Origin: Flavobacterium sp. H122
GTDB lineage: Bacteria; Bacteroidota; Bacteroidia; Flavobacteriales; Flavobacteriaceae
Length of the DNA stretch: 46,422 nucleotides
Assembly: GCF_004959765.1 (NCBI RefSeq)
Contig: NZ_SJZD01000004.1
Location: 1 to 46,422, forward strand
Reading direction: 5' to 3'
The translations under genes were made by a program, and so were the position numbers. A model generated the notes under the pieces. That model made no database searches and was not told where the DNA came from. It worked only from the letters and a program-made list of their open reading frames with translations. This document shows positions 26,283-33,833 of this stretch, piece after piece. The stretch's first letter is position 1, and each line of letters opens with the position of its first letter.

Positions 26283-26766
26283 GATTAGTTTGTTCCTGTT
26301 CCTGATCTAATTTATACGCAGCTGTGTCCACTGCCGGATTGAGTTGGTTTGCGGCAACCGGATCCGCTTTTCTGGCCTGCTGCTGGCTGGGTTTTGCTTT
26401 TTGTCCGTGATCGGTTATGGTTATACAGTCGGGGCCACCTATAGGACAGGTGGCTTTGCTGGTTTCCATGAGTGCTTTTCCTCTGTTTTCCTCCAAAGTG
26501 ATTTTTTCGTAAAAACCGCTCCATTGCGTTACCTGTGCCTGACAGGGCTTATATCCGCCGCCCGGAAGAGGCTGCTGTTTACAGGGACCAAAGGTGTTTT
26601 TCTCAAAAGTCTGACCAATATCTTTATTGGTAGCCATTAATTTTTCGCTACCCTCAGGGTCATTAATGAAAGTCTTTTTTTGGGTTTTGACTTTTAACTT
26701 ATCGGGTGCATTACCAAACTTGCACTGGCAAACCGCCCCTTGACATACTAAGTGTTTTTCAGACAT
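26263..26766 (-). CDS. DUF4280 PAAR-like protein
   Basis: The 167-aa protein follows the DUF4280 pattern: HLVCQGAVCQCKFGNAPDKL at the N-terminus, FGPCKQQ and YKPCQAQVTQW in the middle, and KATCPIGGPDCITITDHGQK, then a charged Gln-rich tail. DUF4280 proteins are related to PAAR proteins, which sharpen the tip of type VI or similar contractile injection machines and carry effectors. Its 3' end overlaps the start of the LysM/transpeptidase-like gene, so the two are translated together, and the product is probably the adaptor for that effector. Cysteine pattern intact. Confidence 0.88.
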   Translation of the reverse strand: MSEKHLVCQGAVCQCKFGNAPDKLKVKTQKKTFINDPEGSEKLMATNKDIGQTFEKNTFGPCKQQPLPGGGYKPCQAQVTQWSGFYEKITLEENRGKALMETSKATCPIGGPDCITITDHGQKAKPSQQQARKADPVAANQLNPAVDTAAYKLDQEQEQTNHAEYEQ

Positions 26767-26798
26767 ACTCTCTCACTTAAAACAATTACACACTGACT

Positions 26799-27524
26799 TT
26801 AATTACTCAAAACTTCAACCTGTTTTGCTATAAAGGATAATTTTATTTCTGAATCATTATCCTGAACAATTGAGGCGTTACAAGAATCTATACTCTTATT
26901 TTTTTCATCGAAAGTATATTTGGCATTGATGTTAATAAATGGGGAATCAGACTGTAAAACCAATTCACCACTGCCTTCACTATCCGTAGCTTTCAACATA
27001 GTAATATTTCCTTCAAAATCCATAAATGGAGCCGTTTTCCAAACCAAAGGTTCAGTAACTGTATTTTGTAAAGGATTGAAGAAAAAATAAACGAACAACT
27101 GATTTTTTATCAATTGTTTGATTGTATCCATGTTTTTAAGATTCTGGTCGGTACATTTGATATAGTTTACCGCCATATCTCCCTCGTAATAATTAAGGAG
27201 CTGTTCTTTGATTACCAGCCAGCGCTCGACCACTTTAGGGTATTCGTAAAGTTGTTTGATTACACCATTTTTATCAATGGTAAAGCGCAATGGAAAAATT
27301 GCTTTTCCACATTCAAATGCCAATTGCTCAAAAACAGTATTAGGCTCTTCATTATCAATCAGTAAATTTCTCCGGTCAATTTCATAACCAAAATCTGTAT
27401 TATTGGATTGTCCCAATAAGGTCACTTCCATTTCATACTGAAGTGTCTTATCCAAAAGACCACCCTGAAATTGCTGCTGATTTACCTCAAACACTTTTTT
27501 TCCTGTTTGAGATGACGTGCTCAT
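26799..27524 (-). CDS. Unknown protein of the PAAR-like effector locus
   Basis: I use the ATG at 27522-27524 (MSTSSQTGKKVFEVNQQQF), giving 241 aa; a longer frame reaches 27554. It is a soluble protein without signal peptide, with about equal strand and helix content, and includes EYPKVVERWLVIKEQLLNYY (a helix) and several strand pairs. I recognise no domain. It lies immediately upstream of the DUF4280 gene (32 bases), in the same orientation, so it is likely part of the same transcription unit and may help effector loading or stability. That role is inferred from order only. Confidence 0.7.
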   Translation of the reverse strand: MSTSSQTGKKVFEVNQQQFQGGLLDKTLQYEMEVTLLGQSNNTDFGYEIDRRNLLIDNEEPNTVFEQLAFECGKAIFPLRFTIDKNGVIKQLYEYPKVVERWLVIKEQLLNYYEGDMAVNYIKCTDQNLKNMDTIKQLIKNQLFVYFFFNPLQNTVTEPLVWKTAPFMDFEGNITMLKATDSEGSGELVLQSDSPFININAKYTFDEKNKSIDSCNASIVQDNDSEIKLSFIAKQVEVLSN

Positions 27525-27634
27525 TCTTTTATCTGATTGAAATAATAAACCCATAACTTTTTATTACTGAGAAGCTAATGTAATATATTTCTTACATTTA
27601 AAAAATTTAATTGGATTATTTTTATGAGAAATAT

Positions 27635-27677
27635 GTGGCATCGCCCTTCGACAAGCTCAGGAACCAACTCAGCCACC
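27635..27677. repeat. Palindromic intergenic repeat GTGGC...CCCTTCGACAAGCTCAGG...GCCAC, copy 1
   Basis: The element has outer arms GTGGC and GCCAC and a core CCCTTCGACAAGCTCAGGAACC. The same core occurs at 27784-27801 and, fused into mnmE, at 432-455. The outer arms match the GGTGGCT...AGCCACC frame of the repeats at 45752-46246. Confidence 0.85.
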
Positions 27678-27703
27678 AGCGGACAAAAATATCTTTAATA
27701 AAT

Positions 27704-27747
27704 GATGGTTTCGCCTTTCAGCAAGTTGAGGAACAAGATTAGTCACC
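27704..27747. repeat. Palindromic intergenic repeat, decayed copy 2
   Basis: GGTTTCGCCTTTCAGCAAGT and GAGGAACAAGATTAGTCACC match the frame and core with several mismatches, as if old. Confidence 0.7.
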
Positions 27748-27774
27748 AATAGTTTTAAAATTATAAAAGAGAAT

Positions 27775-27818
27775 GTGACTTCGCCCTTCGACAAGCTCAG
27801 GAAACAGCTCAGTTATCA
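27775..27818. repeat. Palindromic intergenic repeat, copy 3
   Basis: GTGACTTCGCCCTTCGACAA, then GCTCAGGAAACAGCTCAG; core identical to copy 1, outer arms eroded. A partial relative of the other core type (TTGCTTCGAGAACCTCAGCC) follows at 27827-27846. Confidence 0.8.
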
Positions 27819-27858
27819 GAAGAAAGTTGCTTCGAGAACCTCAGCCGTCTAATAATGT

Positions 27859-27901
27859 GTGGTTTCGCCCTTCGGCAGGCACAGGAACCGGCTCAGCCAC
27901 C
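27859..27901. repeat. Palindromic intergenic repeat, copy 4
   Basis: GTGGTTTCGCCCTTCGGCAG then GCACAGGAACCGGCTCAGCC and ACC; outer arms intact, core with changes. It ends 4 bases before the stop codon of the 27906-28463 gene. Confidence 0.8.
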
Positions 27902-27905
27902 TTTA

Positions 27906-28463
27906 TTAATGGTATACCGTAAAGCCCATGCTTTTGCATAAGGTGTATTTTTTTTCGAAAAGTGATTGTGTGAGTTCCACTACATCATCAGTTTCTTCAC
28001 TAAGTGAGAAATAAAAATTATCCAAAACAGTGCTTAATATAGGAATCTGGTTAGCGTAGCCTGAAATGGCTTTTGCACCTGTTACGTCAAGAAAATATTG
28101 AAACGTTTCTTCTTCCAAATCCAATTGCAGGGTATTGGCAAAATGAACTATTTTACCTTTTAACTTGCCTTCAAAAAATTCGGCTATTTCTTCAAAACTA
28201 TAATAGTAATTGTCGATTTTGAGTTCGTTGCTTCTGCCTTCAAAAACCAGATATATTATAGAATAGTCCTTAAAATGACGGTCTTCATACAGCAAGGTAC
28301 TGATGCTTTCCTCAAAACTTTCAATACTGTCACAAGTAGTATACACATTAGTTATGCCATACTGCAAAGCAAGGGTTTCTAACGCCGGGACAATAGGATT
28401 CTTATGGACAGCCGTTATATCAGGAACCGATTCCAAACAATATATATAGTGGTTTTCAGACAT
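27906..28463 (-). CDS. Degenerate CHAT-like protein, DUF6642-like
   Basis: The 185-aa product resembles, from memory, the small caspase/CHAT-like proteins annotated as DUF6642: it starts with YIYCLES, has a central strand ending in IIYLVFEG, then IVHFANTL, then AKAISGYANQ. In active relatives I recall a His in the FHG-type motif and a Ser/Cys in the HFGSC-type motif; here these are FEG and FAN, so the catalytic pair seems lost. It heads the effector-like locus in the same orientation, but the repeat-filled gap (27525-27905) separates it from the next gene. Function uncertain: a non-catalytic regulator or a relic. Confidence 0.55.
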   Translation of the reverse strand: MSENHYIYCLESVPDITAVHKNPIVPALETLALQYGITNVYTTCDSIESFEESISTLLYEDRHFKDYSIIYLVFEGRSNELKIDNYYYSFEEIAEFFEGKLKGKIVHFANTLQLDLEEETFQYFLDVTGAKAISGYANQIPILSTVLDNFYFSLSEETDDVVELTQSLFEKKYTLCKSMGFTVYH

Positions 28464-28811
28464 ACTTTCAGTTACTTAAACTTGCTGCTAATTTAACAGA
28501 AATAGAAATTTTTATGAATAAGAAATCTTTATCATTCTTCCTTCATTTTTAGCCTTTACGAAACAAAATTAAGATTAAAAAAACTCTTCTTTTACCAAAT
28601 AAATAAAAAATATTTTCCTTTTCGATTCTAAACAAAACAGCTAAAATAATATTCAAGAACAGCTGCAAAACACAATTTTCATATTGCATCACTTCTCTAT
28701 TAATTTGAAAACGAATTATATAACCCACCATGTTTACGGTTTTTCCGCACTTCCTGTAAGAAAAAACATATTATCTTTAATCATCATTAACAAACTAAAA
28801 ATCAATAAATT
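28464..28811. other. Divergent intergenic region
   Basis: About 350 AT-rich bases between the DUF6642-like gene (minus) and a lipoprotein gene (plus). I see no gene of note; the short minus-strand open frame at 28549-28731 lacks coding features. A -7 box for the plus gene lies at 28772-28779. Confidence 0.6.
28772..28779 (+). promoter_or_regulatory. Probable -7 box (TATCTTTA) for the 28812 lipoprotein gene
   Basis: TATCTTTA fits TAnnTTTG except the last base and lies 32 bases before the ATG. No clear -33 element. Confidence 0.45.
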
Positions 28812-29723
28812 ATGAAGAAAAATTTAATCAAAACCGTTCTTACATTGGTACTGATTACTGCCTTTACTGCCTGTGAAAAATCAGAACTGAAGCAGGAAAA
28901 TCCAAAAGACCAAAAAACGGCAGTACAGGCTCTGGCACCTTGTGCTCCAGTGTATGCTTTAGTATTATCAGGATCAAGCAGTTCACCTGTACCTGCAGGT
29001 TTTGCCTCAACCATTTTTAAAGTCGATTTATGTGCAGCACCTACAGGATACAACTTTGTTTCGCAAATTAATGTGGCGGGAGTACCTGTTCGATCCGTAA
29101 CTGGTTTGTGCAATATGCCTGGTGTTGTTGATTTTGCATGGGCCGTAACAGGAATGAATTCCAATTTTCCCAGCAAATTACTGCGAGTGCAGATTTCAAC
29201 TGGAAGTGCAAGTGTAGTGGCAACTACTACGGTTCCATTGCAGGATATTGAAAACTACGGAACTACCGGATTATTCGTAGCTATCAAGGAAGGCACCTCA
29301 CAATTAATGAAAGTATCCGTACCATCAGGCTTTTGCAGTGTGTTTGCTCCTGCCGGTCCAACACCACAATACAACGGACTAACAGTTGTGGGAAATAAAT
29401 TTCATGCTATTTCGGGAACAACCAACTTAATTTGTAATCCTACCTACGGAGATATATTTGAGTATACTACCGCTGGAGGTCCTTATGTTGGCAAGTATTC
29501 GTATAAAAATTTAACCACTACCCCATCATGGACGATGAAAGAATTGGGCTTTCATTTTGATGCCTGCTGCGGTAAACGATGGACTGTGGGAAGTTCTATG
29601 GGAATTATATCCCATAATACCAATATAACACCATGTGTATTGCCAAATCCAACATTCTTATTGAATACGACTACAACGGGTCAAAACTACTGGTACATTT
29701 ACGATTTTATGGAGAAACTGTAA
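28812..29723 (+). CDS. Unknown lipoprotein with beta-rich domain
   Basis: The 303-aa product has a good Bacteroidota lipobox (VLTLVLITAFTACEKSE, Cys21). The mature part is low in charge, rich in Gly, Thr, Ser and Val, and reads like a repeated four-stranded blade pattern (FASTIFKVDLCAAPTGYNFV, later KLLRVQISTGSASVVATTTV and NGLTVVGNKFHAIS), suggesting a beta-propeller. Six or more Cys residues, including HFDACCGKRW, could form disulfides. It is a stand-alone gene with its own terminator and is probably exposed at the outer membrane. Function unknown. Confidence 0.75.
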   Translation: MKKNLIKTVLTLVLITAFTACEKSELKQENPKDQKTAVQALAPCAPVYALVLSGSSSSPVPAGFASTIFKVDLCAAPTGYNFVSQINVAGVPVRSVTGLCNMPGVVDFAWAVTGMNSNFPSKLLRVQISTGSASVVATTTVPLQDIENYGTTGLFVAIKEGTSQLMKVSVPSGFCSVFAPAGPTPQYNGLTVVGNKFHAISGTTNLICNPTYGDIFEYTTAGGPYVGKYSYKNLTTTPSWTMKELGFHFDACCGKRWTVGSSMGIISHNTNITPCVLPNPTFLLNTTTTGQNYWYIYDFMEKL

Positions 29724-29730
29724 AAAAAGC

Positions 29731-29774
29731 AAACATCCTAACCAAGCAATCTAAAGGACAAGGTTAGGATGTTT
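29731..29774. terminator. Bidirectional terminator, AAACATCCTAACC / GGTTAGGATGTTT
   Basis: A perfect 13-bp stem (29731-29743 with 29762-29774) and an 18-base loop; A-run on one side, T-rich on the other. It closes the lipoprotein gene on the plus strand and would end transcripts from the DUF4494 tail copy on the minus strand. The right arm is the beginning of the 89-bp direct repeat. Confidence 0.85.
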
Positions 29775-29852
29775 ACTCTATTCAAAACACTTTTAAAAGT
29801 TCTTATTCCTGATATTCTTCCAGTACCTCAGCATCAAACTCCATGTGGTCTA
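29764..29852. repeat. 89-bp direct repeat, left copy, flanking the Ubl-DUF4132-E1 operon
   Basis: All 89 bases are identical, in the same orientation, to 33745-33833. The sequence comprises one arm of a terminator, spacer, and the last 50 bases of the DUF4494 coding sequence. This copy has no gene body attached. Confidence 0.95.
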
Positions 29853-29874
29853 CGAACCCGCAAATTTCAGTCAT
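29803..29874 (-). pseudogene. Detached 3' end of a DUF4494 gene
   Basis: On the minus strand the stop at 29803-29805 is preceded by the DUF4494 tail VDHMEFDAEVLEEYQE. Beyond the identical region the frame continues as MTEICGFVDHM, while the intact gene has VTEIIDHM. The extra similarity (ACTGAAATT versus ACCGAAATC) suggests that this copy comes from a slightly different allele with a 3-residue difference, and not from a simple duplication of the local gene. Confidence 0.7.
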
Positions 29875-29898
29875 ATTGGTTTGCAACAATGAACTGAT

Positions 29899-30609
29899 TC
29901 AACCCGATACTTTTTGTAATTTCAACAATTTAAAGTCATTTTTTAAACCATTAAAATATAAAAATCCTCCATCTAAATTAGAATTTAGATCCAAAATAAT
30001 TTTGATAGTTTCATTAGCCATTAAACTGCCAATAACCCCACAAATTGGACTACTAATTCCGTTTATTTCACAAGAGTCATTTTTTAAAAGCGTTTCCATA
30101 TCAAACAAATCATGATAATGAAACTCATTTTTATAATGAAATAGCGTAACATATCCCTGCCAATCAGAAACAGCTCCATGTACCAATGGTATTTTATATA
30201 AACAACACTGTTTATCCAATATTAATCTGGTTGACAAATTATCCGAACAATCACATAAAATTGTAGAATCTGCACTAATAGTTGTAAAATTTTCACTGGT
30301 TATTCTTTCTTCAAATGAAATCACCTCGACATAACTATTTTGTACTTTCAACTTACGCGCTAAAACTTTAGCTTTATTTACTCCTAAATCAGCTGGTGTA
30401 TATAAAAACTGACGATGTAAATTAGTTTCTTCTACTTGATCAAAATCAGCGATGCCAACTCTGCCTACCCCCATAGCCACTAAATACGTTGCTACAACTG
30501 TGCCTAAACCGCCTGCCCCAATGATTAAAACACTTGCCTCATTAAGCTTCTCTTGTCCTTTTGTTCCTATTTCGGGAAGAAGCATTTGTTGATTGTAGCG
30601 TTTCATCAT
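29899..30609 (-). CDS. E1-like (ThiF/MoeB family) adenylating enzyme of a ubiquitin-like operon
   Basis: The 236-aa protein has the E1 Rossmann core: GAGGLG (31-36), DFDQVEETNLHRQF with Asp57 and Arg66, Lys79, DCSDN (120-124), and the segment DSCEINGISSPICGVIGSL in which Cys180 aligns with the MoeB/ThiF catalytic Cys region. The two zinc-binding CxxC pairs of MoeB are absent. E1-like enzymes adenylate the C-terminal Gly of a ubiquitin-like protein. The gene starts with ATG overlapping the DUF4132 stop (ATGA, 30606-30609) and is the third gene of the operon; the first encodes a protein ending in GG. It therefore probably activates that partner. Confidence 0.9.
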   Translation of the reverse strand: MMKRYNQQMLLPEIGTKGQEKLNEASVLIIGAGGLGTVVATYLVAMGVGRVGIADFDQVEETNLHRQFLYTPADLGVNKAKVLARKLKVQNSYVEVISFEERITSENFTTISADSTILCDCSDNLSTRLILDKQCCLYKIPLVHGAVSDWQGYVTLFHYKNEFHYHDLFDMETLLKNDSCEINGISSPICGVIGSLMANETIKIILDLNSNLDGGFLYFNGLKNDFKLLKLQKVSG

Positions 30610-33173
30610 CGGTTGATTTGAGAAGTAATCGTCTTATCTGTAATTTTATCATCGTCAGCTAACAAAAATGCTTTCGAAATTATAACCGAAAGACCGTTAT
30701 CACCTTCAAAAGGTAAAAACAAGTTTTCATTCATGTCTTTTTTACTTCTGTCCGGAACGATACACAAATACTGATCATTTGGTTCCATTAAAATATTAGT
30801 ACTGCCTATATGTATTTTGTAGGTTCTTAATTTACCTTTTACCACCACGAATTTATCTTCAACACGTGTCACAGCGGCTATTTTTAATCGAGGAATAAGT
30901 CCTTGAAGAATTTCCTTTCTGTTTTTGGCAATTTCAGATAAATCACCAAACGAATAATTCTGCCAATAATCTCTGTAAGTTGGCAAACCTCCAGAATCAC
31001 TCCAAGTTGGGTCATTTCCTACACTCGCAACACCTACAAACAAATCCACATCCCGCATAGCTTCAGAAAAAGGAATTGGAGGTACATCAACAAGATCAAT
31101 TAATTCATTGGTTTCTGAATTCAAAAAACGAATTTGATCCGTTGTTACATAATTCCAAATACCATTAGCATTAAACTCATCATCAGCATTTAGTGCATTT
31201 ACCCAATATTCCACACAAATATTATATTCAGGCAGGAAAAGTTGGGCTGTATCCTGGTCTCCACCATCCCAAGCACCTATCAATCGGGCTTTCCAGTTTC
31301 TTCCTTTGGCTAGGGTTACATACTGATGTTGTTTCAAGATATGTGATGCCATACGATTGCTGTACGTTCTCGTATTGACTTCAGCATCAGTTAATAGATA
31401 AATCTCTCTGTAAGCTTGTTTAAACGGTTGTTGAATTTGCCCCTCCAATAAAAATTTACGCCATTCTTTCACCTCATTAGTACTACTGGTTACTGGATGC
31501 CATAACGATACCGTTGTAAATTTATCAATATCGACACTATCGTAATTATTGTTAATCCATTGATTATTAATATTGATGGCCAAGCATTCTTCTGTAGCAT
31601 TGGAAAACTTAAAAATCACTTTATTAATAACAAAAGAAAGTAATCCGTGCTGTACATACTTTGTTTTAAAATAATCCAAACTCATACTTCTGTTACTTCG
31701 GAGCATTCTGTCAAATCGCTCTTTTTGCGAAGCAGTCGTTTGATCTATTTGTTTTTGAACAGCTTTGAGTTTTTTAAGTTTTACAGCAAATTTGTCTTTT
31801 ACCAGTTGTGGAACCGTTTTTTGTTCCGAACCATCTGGTTTAAACCATTTTAGGTTGGATTTGCCAATTCCAGACAGTTCTATTACTCCTTTATAATCAT
31901 CGAAAGTGTAACTCAGCTGATAATCTTTTAATTTAAAATCATCAACTGCCAAATCTTCAATTTCGACAGCAGAAACGCCTAACTTATGAGCTGCTTCTTC
32001 TATATACTTTTCTATTAATGTTAATGTATTATTTTGCTTTATTTTTAAACGCAACCGTGACAATTGGGCAATTCCGTCCAATCCTTTTGAAGCATAGAGT
32101 GTATACAAACACGCATTACCTATTCCAGCGGCGGCAGGTCCTTTTTCGGGTATTTTTTTAAAACAACGTTCGGCTAATTTACTAATCGTTTGAATTGTGG
32201 TATTATCATAAAACCAAGAGGACATCCAGACAAAACCTTTAATCGCATCAGAATTCAGACTGCTTAAAAATTCAATTACATTATAAGTATATTCATGTTC
32301 GCCATACGTTTGCGTTAACGGAGTTATTGTTTCTTTTAAATCAATAACAAACGTAAACCATTCCTGGGTTACCTTCTTGAATTTATCAGACCCTAACTGA
32401 TCGATAATTTTTTTAGTATCATTAAGATATTTTTGTGAAGGCTTACTTCCAGTTGTCTTTTGCGCCAGTGCAACCAATTCAAACCAATTTTTTTTATCTT
32501 CTTCTTTTTGTTTGTCCAATAATGTATTGGCAAATATTTGGAATCTATCTTCGCCTATGAAATAAGTTGGCTTTGCAGCTTCTTCCCCTTTTTCATAAGT
32601 ATGAAGATACGTTTTGATTTTTTCATCTAATTTAACCTGATCTTTGTAGAAGTAGGAATTTGCATGTTTTTTAATACTGATAATTTCATTAAGTATTTCT
32701 AAAACTTTTTCAGGAATATCATTTGCAGGAAAACTGTTTTCAATTTGTCTAAAAAAACCCGAAACAGGCCACCAATATATTCCTGTATCCCCCTTATCTG
32801 AAATTTTTTTATTAAAAATGTCATAAATGGTTATAATAGTACTTTCAGAAAACTTCATTTTACTCCTGAACATATTTTGGAGCATTTGAAAAGCCATTTG
32901 ATATTCTTCAGATAACTTTTTATTTCCTTTGAAATAAGATGAATACGTATTTCTTACAGTATTTGCTAAAAAAATAACAAACTCTCCCTTTTTTTCATCA
33001 TCCCATTTTTTAATTGTTTCGTTATAAAACGGAATTTCTGAAAAAGTAATAGTATAAAAATACTGTGATTTATTTGAATACTCTTCAATGCATCGTAAAA
33101 AAGCATTTCTAAATTCAGTATTTTCTACTGTATCCAAGCCAATGGCTGCTTTAATTTTTTTGAATAATTCCAT
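30606..33173 (-). CDS. DUF4132 (MolR-like) protein of the Ubl-E1 operon
   Basis: The 855-aa protein is large, soluble and mostly helical in its first 430 residues. The DUF4132 domain is in the C-terminal half: KYVQHGLLSFVINKVIFKF, LWHPVTSSTNEVKEWRKFL, then REIYLLTDAEVNTRTYSNRM, RNWKARLIGAWDGGDQDTA and a C-terminal strand region. DUF4132 proteins are linked to the MolR family; their biochemical function is unknown. Here it lies between a GG-ended ubiquitin-like protein (7-base gap) and an E1-like enzyme (4-base overlap), so it may be the substrate, the ligase-like partner, or the effector of the modification. No catalytic residues can be named. Confidence 0.85.
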   Translation of the reverse strand: MELFKKIKAAIGLDTVENTEFRNAFLRCIEEYSNKSQYFYTITFSEIPFYNETIKKWDDEKKGEFVIFLANTVRNTYSSYFKGNKKLSEEYQMAFQMLQNMFRSKMKFSESTIITIYDIFNKKISDKGDTGIYWWPVSGFFRQIENSFPANDIPEKVLEILNEIISIKKHANSYFYKDQVKLDEKIKTYLHTYEKGEEAAKPTYFIGEDRFQIFANTLLDKQKEEDKKNWFELVALAQKTTGSKPSQKYLNDTKKIIDQLGSDKFKKVTQEWFTFVIDLKETITPLTQTYGEHEYTYNVIEFLSSLNSDAIKGFVWMSSWFYDNTTIQTISKLAERCFKKIPEKGPAAAGIGNACLYTLYASKGLDGIAQLSRLRLKIKQNNTLTLIEKYIEEAAHKLGVSAVEIEDLAVDDFKLKDYQLSYTFDDYKGVIELSGIGKSNLKWFKPDGSEQKTVPQLVKDKFAVKLKKLKAVQKQIDQTTASQKERFDRMLRSNRSMSLDYFKTKYVQHGLLSFVINKVIFKFSNATEECLAININNQWINNNYDSVDIDKFTTVSLWHPVTSSTNEVKEWRKFLLEGQIQQPFKQAYREIYLLTDAEVNTRTYSNRMASHILKQHQYVTLAKGRNWKARLIGAWDGGDQDTAQLFLPEYNICVEYWVNALNADDEFNANGIWNYVTTDQIRFLNSETNELIDLVDVPPIPFSEAMRDVDLFVGVASVGNDPTWSDSGGLPTYRDYWQNYSFGDLSEIAKNRKEILQGLIPRLKIAAVTRVEDKFVVVKGKLRTYKIHIGSTNILMEPNDQYLCIVPDRSKKDMNENLFLPFEGDNGLSVIISKAFLLADDDKITDKTITSQINR

Positions 33174-33180
33174 AAAATAA

Positions 33181-33570
33181 TTATCCTCCTACTAAAGGTA
33201 TTAGTTTGACAAAAGAAATTTTAGAATCACTTTTAAAAGTAACCTTTTGGTCAAGTTTTTCCAACTGCTGATTATCTACCAGAATAAAGAAACCGTTTTT
33301 TTGAAAAGCATTTAAAGCAATATAGATTTGTTTTTCAACGTCGATTAACTGTTTTGCTTTTAGTTTATATCCGTTAAGGGTACGTTCAGCATTTGTGGGC
33401 TCTACCAATCCAGTAAAATATTCAGGCAAACGTTTATTATAATTTTCTATTTCAACAGTAACACGTTTAGTTATCAGTTCTTCAACGGTGATAGATGTTG
33501 ATTCTACTTCAATTTCAAATTGATTTGTAACAGTACCGTTTAGGAGTTCGTCTGAAATTAATATATTCAT
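33181..33570 (-). CDS. Ubiquitin-like (beta-grasp, MoaD/ThiS-type) protein ending in Gly-Gly
   Basis: The 129-aa protein ends in SKISFVKLIPLVGG, with the double glycine that MoaD, ThiS and ubiquitin-like proteins use for adenylation and conjugation. The pattern NILISDELLNGT, QFEIEVES, a helix from TVEELITKR on, and the closing FFILVDNQQLEKLDQKVTF and SDSKISFVKL strands fits a beta-grasp fold with a helical insertion near residues 45-85. It is the first gene of the operon with a DUF4132 protein and an E1-like enzyme, and has its own promoter. I know of no described system with exactly this composition; family membership is inferred from pattern, not a search. Confidence 0.82.
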   Translation of the reverse strand: MNILISDELLNGTVTNQFEIEVESTSITVEELITKRVTVEIENYNKRLPEYFTGLVEPTNAERTLNGYKLKAKQLIDVEKQIYIALNAFQKNGFFILVDNQQLEKLDQKVTFKSDSKISFVKLIPLVGG

Positions 33571-33647
33571 ACAATGCTATTTATATATGATTAAAATAAA
33601 TCATTTTAAAATCGTATCAGTCATAACGAAATTAAAATTTTCATCTT

Positions 33648-33677
33648 TAAATATAGCTATTTTTCCTACGGAACAAA
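33648..33677 (-). promoter_or_regulatory. Promoter of the Ubl-DUF4132-E1 operon
   Basis: On the minus strand, TTTG (33674-33677) is followed after 18 bases by TATATTTA (33648-33655), a good match to the Bacteroidota TTTG-N19-TAnnTTTG promoter. It lies about 80 bases before the start codon of the ubiquitin-like gene and inside the repeat-bounded cassette. Confidence 0.65.
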
Positions 33678-33721
33678 ATCTTAACTGTTTATAATTTTAT
33701 TAAGAAACGATAGTAAATGAA

Positions 33722-33755
33722 AAACATCCTAACTATGGGCAAAATTAGGATGTTT
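33722..33755 (-). terminator. Terminator of the DUF4494 gene
   Basis: AAACATCCTAA (33722-33732) pairs with TTAGGATGTTT (33745-33755); it is the counterpart of the terminator at 29731-29774 and lies just after the DUF4494 stop. Confidence 0.85.
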
Positions 33756-33833
33756 ACTCTATTCAAAACACTTTTAAAAGTTCTTATTCCTGATATTCTT
33801 CCAGTACCTCAGCATCAAACTCCATGTGGTCTA
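33745..33833. repeat. 89-bp direct repeat, right copy, at the 3' end of the DUF4494 gene
   Basis: Identical over 89 bases to 29764-29852. Here it is continuous with the full DUF4494 gene, so the unit between the two copies (29853-33744) appears to be an insertion that preserved the gene. Confidence 0.95.

Noticed and set aside
28549..28731. Minus-strand 60-residue open frame in the divergent spacer
   Set aside because: No start context, no recognisable domain, overlaps the likely promoter zone.
29899..30609. MoeB or ThiF of molybdopterin/thiamine synthesis
   Set aside because: No moa, mod or thi genes nearby, zinc CxxC pairs missing, and tight coupling with a DUF4132 gene and a GG-ended protein suggests a separate system.
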